This document shows, in pieces, positions 7,094 to 13,183 of a DNA stretch of 13,183 bases. The notes under the pieces were generated by a model. The model was given only the letters and a program-made list of their open reading frames with translations, was not told the DNA's origin and did no database searches. This DNA is from Clostridium sp. Its GTDB lineage: Bacteria; Bacillota; Clostridia; Lachnospirales; Lachnospiraceae. Position numbers and translations under genes: made by a program. Position 1 is the stretch's first letter, and every line of letters begins with the position of its first letter. The stretch is taken from assembly GCA_023664325.1 (NCBI GenBank), contig JAMPFS010000070.1, positions 1 to 13,183 of the forward strand, in the 5' to 3' direction.

Positions 7094-8161
7094 CTAATAT
7101 CTTCTCTCAAAAGCAAGCGCAATCTGCTTTTCCACAAGTTCTTCTATATTCAGACCGGCAGCATTCCACAGCATTGGATACATACTGATAGAGGTAAATC
7201 CCGGCATCGTGTTGATTTCATTAAAAATCACTTCATTTGTTTCTTTTTCCAGGAAAAAATCCACACGGGACAATCCGTAACCATCCATAGCCGCAAAAAT
7301 TTTTTCTGCCGCCCTGCGGATCTCCTCCGCTTTCCTCTCCGGAAGCTCCGGGGAAAGAATCGTCTTCGACTCTGCATTATTATATTTCGCATCAAAATCA
7401 TAGAACTCTGCTGCCGCTAAAATCTCTCCTACTCCGGAAGATTTCACCTCCGCCGCATTTCCAAGCACTGCGCACTCAATCTCTCTTCCCACGATATTAC
7501 GTTCCACCAAAATCTTGGTATCATGCCGTGCTGCCAGTTCAAGACCTGCGATTAATTCCCTGCGGTCATGCGCTTTTGACACACCCTGCGAGGAACCTGC
7601 CTTGCTCGGCTTAATAAACACCGGATATGAAAGCTTGCCTTCCACACGCTCCACCTGCTCTTGCATGCGCCCCGCCTCCACATCTAAAGACCTGACAAGT
7701 ACATATTCTGCCTGTTTGACGCCGAGATCATCCACAATAATTTTGGTATATACCTTATCCATTGCTGCCGCTGATGCCAGCACACCACATCCCACATATG
7801 GAATATTGGACATCTGGAACAAACCCTGTATCGTTCCATCCTCTCCATACATACCGTGAAGCACAGGGAAAATAACATCCAGATGCTTTGTGCTTACACC
7901 GTCCGGACTGGATAGAATCATCTCCTGCTTTACAGCGTCCGGTGAAATAATTGCGCTCACCTTTGACTCTTTCCAGCTTCCATCTGCCACAGACTCCAAC
8001 GATTCCGCTAACAGCCAGCGCCCTTCCTCCGTAATTCCTATATATGTAATATCATACTTATCTTTATTGATTGCCTTTGCAACCGTCTGCATGGAAACAC
8101 AGGAAACACTGTGTTCAGAGGACTGTCCCCCAAAAATTACTGCAATATTCTGCTTGCCCAT
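7094..8161 (-). CDS. ddl: D-alanine--D-alanine ligase
   Basis: The 355-residue ATP-grasp enzyme joins two D-alanines for the peptidoglycan stem. Motifs: FGGQSSEHSVS (10-20), LHGMYGEDGTIQG (102-114), the ATP-binding lysine and flexible loop KPSKAGSSQG (184-193), the omega-loop segment EFYDFDAKY ending at Y260, and the metal site SRVDFF with D301 plus FNEINTMPGFT (313-323, E315, N317). Tyrosine rather than phenylalanine at the end of DAKY fits a D-Ala-D-Ala rather than D-Ala-D-Lac ligase, as known for the E. coli DdlB Y216 position. The start at 8161 has AAAGGAG five bases upstream; an ATG five codons earlier has no ribosome site. Confidence 0.96.
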   Translation of the reverse strand: MGKQNIAVIFGGQSSEHSVSCVSMQTVAKAINKDKYDITYIGITEEGRWLLAESLESVADGSWKESKVSAIISPDAVKQEMILSSPDGVSTKHLDVIFPVLHGMYGEDGTIQGLFQMSNIPYVGCGVLASAAAMDKVYTKIIVDDLGVKQAEYVLVRSLDVEAGRMQEQVERVEGKLSYPVFIKPSKAGSSQGVSKAHDRRELIAGLELAARHDTKILVERNIVGREIECAVLGNAAEVKSSGVGEILAAAEFYDFDAKYNNAESKTILSPELPERKAEEIRRAAEKIFAAMDGYGLSRVDFFLEKETNEVIFNEINTMPGFTSISMYPMLWNAAGLNIEELVEKQIALAFERRY

Positions 8162-8192
8162 AAGCACTCCTTTCAATCATGGCTGGTATTTA

Positions 8193-8222
8193 ATTATATC
8201 TAAAAAAAGGAAAATATAAATA
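8193..8222 (-). promoter_or_regulatory. Probable ddl operon promoter (-10 clear)
   Basis: A perfect TATAAT lies at 8193-8198 on the minus strand, which would give a start near 8186 and a leader of about 25 nt before the ddl ATG. No good -35 exists at 16-18 bp; that region (8215-8222) is AT-only and lies inside the stem of the preceding terminator. The -10 is convincing, the complete promoter less so. Confidence 0.5.
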
Positions 8223-8245
8223 CCCATAGATATTTATATTTTCCT
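8202..8245 (-). terminator. Intrinsic terminator of the ABC exporter operon
   Basis: On the minus strand the stem arms at 8231-8245 and 8208-8222 are perfectly complementary over 15 bp (AGGAAAATATAAATA read on the minus strand), with an eight-base loop, followed by a run of seven T (8202-8208, sharing one base with the stem). It lies 51 bp after the permease stop. The stem is unusually AT-rich with only two GC pairs, but its length and T tract fit a factor-independent terminator. Confidence 0.8.
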
Positions 8246-8296
8246 ATAAGATGTAATATTTGTCAATTTTCTTTTAAAAAATTTTTGCTCAACCTT

Positions 8297-11020
8297 TTAC
8301 TCCAAATTCTTAAGCGCTTCCTCCATCGGAATCTTCTTAATTCGCCTAAAATCAAATGCCATAACAATCAGATAACCGATCAGGACAAACACAAACATTT
8401 TCACATATCCTGCCGGTTTAATCCGGAATGAAAACCAGCCGCTGAAATCAGCCATCATTTCCTGCCATACCTGATCCATGACAGCAGCACCCAAAAAGAT
8501 GCTGACCGCATCAACGATAATCAGGATAATCGTTGTCGAAAGCAGATACAGGCTTGCGATTTCCCGGTTCTCGTAGCCCAGAATTTTCGTCATCGAGATT
8601 GCATTTTCATTCTTCTCGATAATAATCTTTGTCAGAAGGTAAATCAGCACCGCCGACAGCAGAATACACAAATACTGGAAATACTGCATATAGGAGCCCA
8701 TGGAATGATCGAGCTGGTCGCACATTTTGGTAATGTCCCGCTTCGTGATGACCGTTGCGATATTTTCTTCGTCGATATCCGTAATCTCCGAATCGGACAG
8801 GTAACCGCCGAACTCTTCCTCGTCTAAATCAAATGTGGAACGGTAATTTTCTATCGGCATAAATACCGCAAGCGTCTGGCACTTGTCATAAAAGCCCGCA
8901 ATTTCAAAGGAATACTGCTTGTTTTCATATTTTTCGTCCAGCGTGAAGGTATCGCCCAGCTTCAAACCGTATTTATCCCGGAAGGCTTCTGAAATATATA
9001 CCTTACCCTCGGTAAGCGTATCCAAATCCGCAATCTCAACATATCTGCTGTCTTTCTCCACTCCATAGACCGAAATCTCTTCGTCCAGCCGTTCACTCTT
9101 TCTTTGCAGCGAATACATGTTAAATTTCTCCGCCTCTTTGTTGTCCGTGTCAATCAGGTTATCCTCGTCATCTTTATACGACTTCAGGATATACTGGTAT
9201 TTCGCAAACATCATCGCTTCCGCATTGTCCTGATAATATTTCAGGGTGTCCGGCATTCCAACTGCCATTGCCAGCATAACCATGATAAAGAAAACGCCGG
9301 CAAAAAGGATAATATAATTCGGAATGTTTTGCAGCATCACACGCAGGCGGAACCTGCCAAAGAATTTCCAGCCTGGAAGGCGCATTGCCTTTTTGCGTTT
9401 CTTTTTCTTTAAATCATGCCGCAAAAACTGCAGCGGCGTATGCTGCATCATTTTAATAATCACCGCCAGATTCACGACCAGCATCAACACGACCGGAATC
9501 AATGTTGTCTTGAAAAACGCCTCCGGATTCCATATCGTCTTATACTCCGGCAGACTGTAGCTGTTGTAATACATGCCGACCACGACTTGTTTGAATGCGG
9601 TATATCCCAAAATATTTCCGACGGCTGCCGCAAAAAATGTCACGATAACCGGCATGGCAAGATAGTGCCGGATAAGCTCGCCCCTGCTGTAACCGGATGC
9701 CCGCAGGGTGCCAATCGTGGACGATTCCTTCACCATAGTATTGCTAATCGTAACCGCAAAGATAAAGGCAATAATGACAATCAGTATGTCTAAAAGGACA
9801 CCGCCCATCGCCTCATCTGAGCCCATATCGTCCGTTGCAAAATGAATTGCCGGATTAGCGTATGCCGGCATATAGTCCTCTAACTCCCGGTCGCCTACAA
9901 CCGCCTGCGTGAGCAGGGCTTTGATAAAATGATCGGAAAGATTTTTTTCCTCCTTCTCATCTGCCGGTTTCCCGTTGTAGTGCCATGCATAGGCGTAATG
10001 AACAGCCTTATGCAAACGGTTAAAACCGCTTTCCGTCACCATAGCAACATCAAACTTGATGGCATCAAACATCATATCCGTGCTTTTTTCATGCAGGGTA
10101 GAATAATTTACATAGGCAATCAGACCGACAACCTTATAGGATTCCCCGCTGACCGTGATATCGTCTCCCACCTTGATTCCTGCGTTATCCGCATGCATAC
10201 GGTCAATGGCGATTTCATCTTCCGCCTGCGGGAAGCTTCCCTCCATAAGACATGCCTGGTTGATTTCCTCCGTTTGGGCATAAATGCGGATTGTTCCGTC
10301 CACCGTTCCGTCATTGTCATGGTCTTCTTCCTCGTTCCGGTAAAAATTCTCATATACGGTTACCTGCACGGTTTGAAAGTCTGGATCATTTAATTCATAC
10401 TCTTCCTCTGCTTTGGCATATTCTTCATCAATTTCCTCCTGGATATCCTCCCACGCTTCGTCATAGGCGCTTTCGTATGCCTCATCATAGGCTTTATCAT
10501 ATGCCTCGCTGTAAGCCGCCTCATAAGCGCTCTGGTATTCCGCTGCCTGCTTTGCCTGCATGACTGCCTCGGAAAGCACCTCTTCTTCGCCATTCCAGCC
10601 CTGCGCAGACAGGGATTGCTTTACCTGATTTTCAAAAGCCGCATCAAACTCCGCCTGAAATTCGGCATCAAATTCTTTCGTAAATTCTTTGTCAAATTCG
10701 TCCGCAAATTTATCATCTAACTCCTCTTTCGCTTCATCAAGGTAATACTGCCGGATATCCGCCTTTTCTCCCGTTTCGATTGCCGCTGTCAGCTTTTCGT
10801 CCGCTTTCCGGTCAAGCTCAAAATGTCCGTCCTCGAGTTTATATTTTGTAATTCCTTCATCTGCCGCCTTCATCATGCTTCCATTGGCAACATACATTCC
10901 GGACACAAAGCCAATGGTAAGAATCAGAAACAGGCTCACTACAAGGTATTTCCGAAAATCACCCAAAAGTTCTCTCGGGATTCGCTTGATAAGCGGATTC
11001 TTTATCCTTTTATCGTTCAT
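8297..11020 (-). CDS. ABC transporter permease, FtsX/MacB type, 907 aa
   Basis: This large permease has about eight membrane helices: one near 24-46, three at 406-428, 453-475 and 505-523, one at 567-587, and three at 780-798, 823-848 and 872-890. This is the duplicated FtsX layout with extracytoplasmic domains between helices 1-2 (about 47-405) and 5-6 (588-779). The first contains MacB-like core segments (GSFPQAEDEIAID, GIKVGDDITVSGESYKVVGLI) and, before them, an acidic helical insertion (about 70-210) with EF- and AY-rich repeats. Cytoplasmic coupling regions include KESSTIGTLRASGYSRGELI and SMTKILGYENREIASLY. The ATG at 11020 has AAGGAG at 11031-11036, overlapping the ATPase stop. The substrate is unknown; MacB-type pairs export peptides, antibiotics or lipoproteins, or transmit mechanical signals. 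Confidence 0.9.
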   Translation of the reverse strand: MNDKRIKNPLIKRIPRELLGDFRKYLVVSLFLILTIGFVSGMYVANGSMMKAADEGITKYKLEDGHFELDRKADEKLTAAIETGEKADIRQYYLDEAKEELDDKFADEFDKEFTKEFDAEFQAEFDAAFENQVKQSLSAQGWNGEEEVLSEAVMQAKQAAEYQSAYEAAYSEAYDKAYDEAYESAYDEAWEDIQEEIDEEYAKAEEEYELNDPDFQTVQVTVYENFYRNEEEDHDNDGTVDGTIRIYAQTEEINQACLMEGSFPQAEDEIAIDRMHADNAGIKVGDDITVSGESYKVVGLIAYVNYSTLHEKSTDMMFDAIKFDVAMVTESGFNRLHKAVHYAYAWHYNGKPADEKEEKNLSDHFIKALLTQAVVGDRELEDYMPAYANPAIHFATDDMGSDEAMGGVLLDILIVIIAFIFAVTISNTMVKESSTIGTLRASGYSRGELIRHYLAMPVIVTFFAAAVGNILGYTAFKQVVVGMYYNSYSLPEYKTIWNPEAFFKTTLIPVVLMLVVNLAVIIKMMQHTPLQFLRHDLKKKKRKKAMRLPGWKFFGRFRLRVMLQNIPNYIILFAGVFFIMVMLAMAVGMPDTLKYYQDNAEAMMFAKYQYILKSYKDDEDNLIDTDNKEAEKFNMYSLQRKSERLDEEISVYGVEKDSRYVEIADLDTLTEGKVYISEAFRDKYGLKLGDTFTLDEKYENKQYSFEIAGFYDKCQTLAVFMPIENYRSTFDLDEEEFGGYLSDSEITDIDEENIATVITKRDITKMCDQLDHSMGSYMQYFQYLCILLSAVLIYLLTKIIIEKNENAISMTKILGYENREIASLYLLSTTIILIIVDAVSIFLGAAVMDQVWQEMMADFSGWFSFRIKPAGYVKMFVFVLIGYLIVMAFDFRRIKKIPMEEALKNLE
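10451..10717 (-). repeat. Four-residue-period repeats in permease ectodomain
   Basis: Two runs lie between helix 1 and the MacB-like core. Residues 102-131 repeat a D/E-x-E-F pattern (FADEFDKEFTKEFDAEFQAEF). Residues 160-190 repeat A-Y-x-x in phase (AYEAAYSEAYDKAYDEAYES, then AYDEAW). With period four, the aromatic residue would form one slowly twisting stripe on an acidic helix. The underlying DNA has degenerate 12-bp periodicity. Confidence 0.8.
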
Positions 11021-11034
11021 GCTTCTCACGCTCC

Positions 11035-11751
11035 TTACCACTCTAAATCGACTGCCGAAACTTTATTTTCATTGATATCATTATGCCGGACGCCTCCGTC
11101 ACGGAGCTTAATCACATGATCCGCCATGTTTTTAATCGCTTCGTTATGGGTAACCATGATAATGGTATTTCCGTATTTCTCATTGACATCCTCGATTAAC
11201 TTCAATATCTCCTTTGATGTTTTGTAATCCAGCGCGCCTGTCGGCTCGTCACAGAGCAGAATGTCCGGATTCTTGACAATCGCACGTCCGATCGAGGTTC
11301 TCTGCTGCTGCCCGCCGGAGAGCTGGTTCGGAAGTTTATACCTGTGTTCGTATAGCCCCAGCGTATTTAACAGCTCGTCAATATCCAGCGGATTGTCCGA
11401 CAAATATGCTCCGACCTCGATATTCTCCTTGACGTTCAGATTGCCAATCAGGTTGTACATCTGAAAAACATACCCCAAATGCTTTCTACGGTACTGTGTC
11501 AACTTCTTTTCCCCCATATCCTTCAGTTTATCACCATTGATGGATATGTACCCAGAATCGGCGCTGTCGATTCCACCGATAATATTAAGCAGCGTGGATT
11601 TTCCCGAACCGGACGGCCCGAGCAATACGCAGAACTCTCCCTTGGCTACCGAGAAATTCATTCCCCGAAGTACCTCCTGGCGGGTATCCCCGCTGCCAAA
11701 CCCTTTCTTTAAATCTACAATTTCCAAAAATTTTCTTTCCGTTTCTGACAT
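11035..11751 (-). CDS. ABC transporter ATP-binding protein, MacB/LolD type
   Basis: The 238-residue nucleotide-binding subunit powers the permease encoded 14 bp downstream. All motifs are intact: Walker A GPSGSGKST (45-53), Q-loop VFQMYNLI (Q97), signature LSGGQQQR (144-151), Walker B ILLCDEPTGALD (164-175) with E169 as catalytic base, and the H-loop in VTHNEA (H202). The sequence after Walker A (LLNIIGGIDSADSGYISING) is typical of the MacB/LolD/FtsE exporter group. I chose the ATG at 11751, with AAAGGAG five bases before it; the frame stays open upstream to a TTG at 11838, but that extension reads through the structured leader and is not family-like. No MacA-type adaptor or two-component system is in the window. 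Confidence 0.95.
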   Translation of the reverse strand: MSETERKFLEIVDLKKGFGSGDTRQEVLRGMNFSVAKGEFCVLLGPSGSGKSTLLNIIGGIDSADSGYISINGDKLKDMGEKKLTQYRRKHLGYVFQMYNLIGNLNVKENIEVGAYLSDNPLDIDELLNTLGLYEHRYKLPNQLSGGQQQRTSIGRAIVKNPDILLCDEPTGALDYKTSKEILKLIEDVNEKYGNTIIMVTHNEAIKNMADHVIKLRDGGVRHNDINENKVSAVDLEW

Positions 11752-12026
11752 ATTCTCTCCTTTCCGCCGTTTTCGCCAGGCAATTGCAAAACCCTTAAGG
11801 GCTGCAAGGTCTTGTGGTTCCTGCGAGCAATGAGTCAAGCACTGCGAAGCAGTATTTGACGAATGCTGCGGGGGTCACCAACCCCGATGCTCTGCATCAC
11901 ATTTTGCTTGATTCCCCATGCGCTTGTATGGGAGCCGTTGGCTTGTCTGACTAACAAGAATCAGTTATAACTAACCGTTGCCGGTTAAAAAGTGGCCGCT
12001 TGTTGTTAGCGACCACTAACTTTCTG
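11752..12026 (-). promoter_or_regulatory. Structured 5' leader of the ABC exporter operon
   Basis: From the predicted start point to the ATPase ATG is about 275 nt with no convincing gene. Read on the minus strand it folds into a series of local hairpins: a terminator-like stem (11991-12017), AACCG-GCAA-CGGTT with a GNRA-type loop (11973-11986), a 10-bp palindrome AGTTATAACT (11963-11972), CTTGT/ACAAG (11942-11958), GATGC/GCATC (11886-11898), GGGGT/ACCCC (11871-11885), a 12-bp stem with two non-Watson-Crick positions (11834-11860), and CCCTTAAGGG (11792-11801). Such density suggests an RNA regulatory leader or a conserved dispersed element. I do not recognise a known riboswitch class. Confidence 0.5.
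11987..12017 (-). terminator. Terminator-like hairpin, possible attenuator
   Basis: On the minus strand AGTGGTCGCT (12008-12017) pairs with AGCGGCCACT (11991-12000), ten pairs with one G-U, with a seven-base loop and then TTTT. It begins about ten bases after the predicted start point of the ABC operon, so it would act as an early attenuator. It could equally end transcripts from the flavin reductase gene 57 bp upstream. An alternative pairing GTTAG/CTAAC (12005-12020) overlaps it. Confidence 0.6.
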
Positions 12027-12032
12027 TTCCCT

Positions 12033-12061
12033 AGTATAACCTGCTGATTGGGGGTTGTCAA
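12033..12061 (-). promoter_or_regulatory. Consensus sigma-A promoter of the ABC exporter operon
   Basis: On the minus strand an exact TTGACA (12056-12061) and TATACT (12033-12038) are spaced by 17 bases. This is the best promoter in the window. The predicted start point is near 12026. The -35 lies 12 bp after the flavin reductase stop codon. Confidence 0.85.
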
Positions 12062-12073
12062 GAGTGTTTCCAT

Positions 12074-12679
12074 CTATATACTTGTCAAGGATGCAGCCGC
12101 CAAATTTTTCATTGGTTCTCCCCATTTTCCGAGATATCTTCCGTCAATGGAGGAATATGTATTCCCGCCCGGAGCTAATACCGGAGCAGCCTGCATCAAT
12201 CTCTCCGTAAAGGGAACTGCCATATCCAGCAATTTCTCATCCTTCATGACATTACGGATTAAACAGAGAAAAATATCGGAGCCATCTCCCATAGGGATTT
12301 CTTTCTTCACTTCCAGTTCAAAGCTAACCGGGCTTTCTACAATGGTCGGCACGTCCAGCACTTGTCCCCACTCTACAGTCGGCAGGCGCTTCATCTTATC
12401 CGGTGTGGTTCTGCCATAGGTACAGCCATAATAATCTGCCAAAGGCAGCAGCGGTTCCGATACGAGGTTCGCCGAAAACACACCATTTTTGCGTATCAAA
12501 TCCTTAGTCTGCTTTTCCTCGCCTATGCAGGCCATCACCCCGAACCCTTCTGCCATATGGCAATATCCAAACCAACTAAACAGCCCAAAATGGGGCTGCC
12601 CGTCTTCCTGTTTTGTGCCATAAAGAAATAATGCCTGTGGACAGTAATCATTGCTGATTTTCGTTTTTATCTTTGCCAT
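12074..12679 (-). CDS. Flavin reductase family protein
   Basis: The 201-residue product resembles the FMN-binding split-barrel flavin reductases (PF01613, DIM6/NTAB-like). Visible family features are the N-terminal NDYCPQALFLYGT (10-22), the loop LFSWFGYCHMAEGFGVMACIGEEKQTKDLIRKNGVFSANL (33-72) that would contact flavin phosphate and ring, and the C-terminal VLAPGGNTYSSIDGRYLGKWGEPM (167-190). Members use or reduce FMN in the cytoplasm; the physiological partner is not evident here. The ATG at 12679 has AAGGGGA about eight bases upstream and gives a family-like N-terminus. An alternative ATG at 12742 overlaps the HEPN stop by ATGA but adds 21 basic residues unlike the family. It may be co-transcribed with the HEPN gene. 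Confidence 0.85.
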   Translation of the reverse strand: MAKIKTKISNDYCPQALFLYGTKQEDGQPHFGLFSWFGYCHMAEGFGVMACIGEEKQTKDLIRKNGVFSANLVSEPLLPLADYYGCTYGRTTPDKMKRLPTVEWGQVLDVPTIVESPVSFELEVKKEIPMGDGSDIFLCLIRNVMKDEKLLDMAVPFTERLMQAAPVLAPGGNTYSSIDGRYLGKWGEPMKNLAAASLTSI

Positions 12680-12738
12680 TGTGTATATCCCCTTTCTATG
12701 CGCTCTCCTCCGAATTTCTTTTAATCTCGGTAGCAACA

Positions 12739-13140
12739 TCATGAATCAATATTTTCTTTTAAATATTGCTCTACCTTGTTACAAAACAAATTCGCATTTT
12801 CTATTTGTCTTTCGGTTTCTGCTCTGCTGGCAATATAAAAATCATCATAGTCTGATTTTTCCCTCAAATACGAAGCTTCTTTAATTATTTTAGATAACGC
12901 ACGATCTAGTTCCTGCGTTTTTAAATAATTCTGCGTAAAATATGCAATAACACCTGAATGTTTTGAAGAATCAAAACCGTCCAAAATATTAACTGCTCTC
13001 ATTGCATGAAAAATAGCATAATAGGATCGGTTCAATGCCGTTTTCCACTGTCCTATTCTCAAATTTTCCTCAGCAGCATGCAGCATTTCCTGTGCTCGCT
13101 CCAAACGATAATCTGCCAATTCTCTTAAACTGCCCTCCAA
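12739..13140 (-). CDS. HEPN domain protein, candidate RNase toxin
   Basis: This roughly 133-residue all-helical protein matches the HEPN domain (PF05168): LADYRLERAQEMLHAAEENL (helix 1), ALNRSYYAIFHAMRAVNIL (helix 2), a KHSGVIAYFTQNYLKT segment, and REKSDYDDFYIASRAETERQIENANLFCNKVEQYL at the C-terminus. R38 and H45 form the R-x6-H motif used by HEPN ribonucleases. The likely start is TTG at 13140 with AAGGAGG ten bases upstream; its frame has no stop back to the window edge, so a longer protein is not excluded. It overlaps the end of an upstream gene resembling an MNT nucleotidyltransferase, the usual partner, supporting a type VII-like toxin-antitoxin or related module. The HxY form of HepT is not present. 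Confidence 0.8.
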   Translation of the reverse strand: MEGSLRELADYRLERAQEMLHAAEENLRIGQWKTALNRSYYAIFHAMRAVNILDGFDSSKHSGVIAYFTQNYLKTQELDRALSKIIKEASYLREKSDYDDFYIASRAETERQIENANLFCNKVEQYLKENIDS

Positions 13141-13183
13141 AGCATGACCCCCTCCTTGCGTATATTCCTGTAAAATGGCAATA
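13125..13183 (-). CDS. C-terminal end of a probable MNT nucleotidyltransferase
   Basis: A third reading frame on the minus strand enters from the window edge and ends at TAA (13125-13127). Its visible 18 residues read LPFYRNIRKEGVMLWRAV. The pattern Y-x-N-I-x-x-E-G-V-x-L is typical of the very end of small MNT-family nucleotidyltransferases that pair with HEPN proteins. Its stop lies inside the HEPN gene, giving a 16-bp overlap that implies translational coupling. The catalytic GSxAxG-type motif would be outside the window, so the assignment rests on the tail and the neighbour. Confidence 0.55.
   Translation of the reverse strand, partial: LPFYRNIRKEGVMLWRAV

Noticed and set aside
6704..7420. 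238-residue plus-strand ORF opposite murI and ddl
   Set aside because: It is a shadow of two well-supported minus-strand genes and crosses their junction; it has no family-like features.
8208..8245. AT-rich inverted repeat as a transposon end or operator
   Set aside because: Its orientation, the run of seven T and the distance from the permease stop fit a terminator, and no transposase or target duplication is visible.
9929..10393. 154-residue plus-strand ORF opposite the permease
   Set aside because: It is antisense to a conserved permease domain with no ribosome site or recognisable motif.
11752..11838. N-terminal extension of the ATPase from a TTG at 11838
   Set aside because: The added 29 residues are not family-like, the TTG lacks a ribosome site, and the ATG at 11751 has an excellent AAAGGAG.
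11875..11919. 14-codon ORF (MGNQAKCDAEHRGW) in the ABC leader as an attenuation peptide
   Set aside because: No Shine-Dalgarno precedes its ATG, and it reads through several hairpins that better explain the sequence. Its being in frame with the ATPase is compatible with chance.
11943..11971. Plus-strand promoter TTGTCT-17-TATAAC inside the ABC leader, perhaps driving an antisense RNA
   Set aside because: The -35 matches only four of six bases, no gene lies downstream on that strand, and the palindromic sequence itself creates the TATAAC match.
13125..13145. ATG at 13145 with AAGGAGG five bases upstream as the HEPN start
   Set aside because: It is in a different frame from the HEPN domain and ends after six codons; it is better explained as part of the upstream gene's C-terminus.

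Overview
The window looks like a chromosomal segment from a low- to mid-GC Gram-positive anaerobe, most likely a Lachnospiraceae-type Clostridia member. The basis is the housekeeping order gdpP-rplI-dnaB (typical of Firmicutes), strong AAGGAGG-type Shine-Dalgarno sites, the DUF1934 and DUF3783 families, and a MacB-type ABC exporter with a very large permease. The genus cannot be fixed from sequence reading alone.

Left end (1-1127, plus strand). This part holds the coiled-coil tail of a protein that begins outside the window, a DUF3783 protein, and an orphan 81-residue basic protein with an excellent ribosome site and its own intrinsic terminator. These genes converge on dnaB.

Core (1163-8161, minus strand, read right to left). 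Two housekeeping blocks follow each other. The first is ddl-murI-DUF1934-methyltransferase, with gaps of 19 and 10 bp and then a 4-bp ATGA overlap. It makes D-Ala-D-Ala and D-glutamate for peptidoglycan and carries two less understood genes. The second is gdpP-rplI-dnaB, preceded by a near-consensus promoter (TTGTGC-17-TATAAT). It covers c-di-AMP turnover, ribosomal protein L9 and the replicative helicase.

ABC exporter (8297-11751, minus strand). A MacB/LolD-type ATPase is followed by a 907-residue FtsX/MacB-type permease whose extracellular part contains two striking four-residue-period helical repeats. The pair has a fully convincing promoter (TTGACA-17-TATACT), a highly structured leader of about 275 nt containing a terminator-like hairpin right after the predicted start point, and a perfect 15-bp terminator at the end. 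This transcription unit, and its leader in particular, is the part of the window most worth following up.

Right end (12074-13183, minus strand). A flavin reductase-family protein lies downstream of a HEPN-domain protein with an intact R-x6-H RNase-type motif. The HEPN start lies inside the last codons of another gene whose visible C-terminal 18 residues resemble the end of a small MNT-type nucleotidyltransferase. A HEPN/MNT toxin-antitoxin pair is therefore likely to be cut by the window edge. I see no tRNA, rRNA, CRISPR array, insertion sequence or phage gene.
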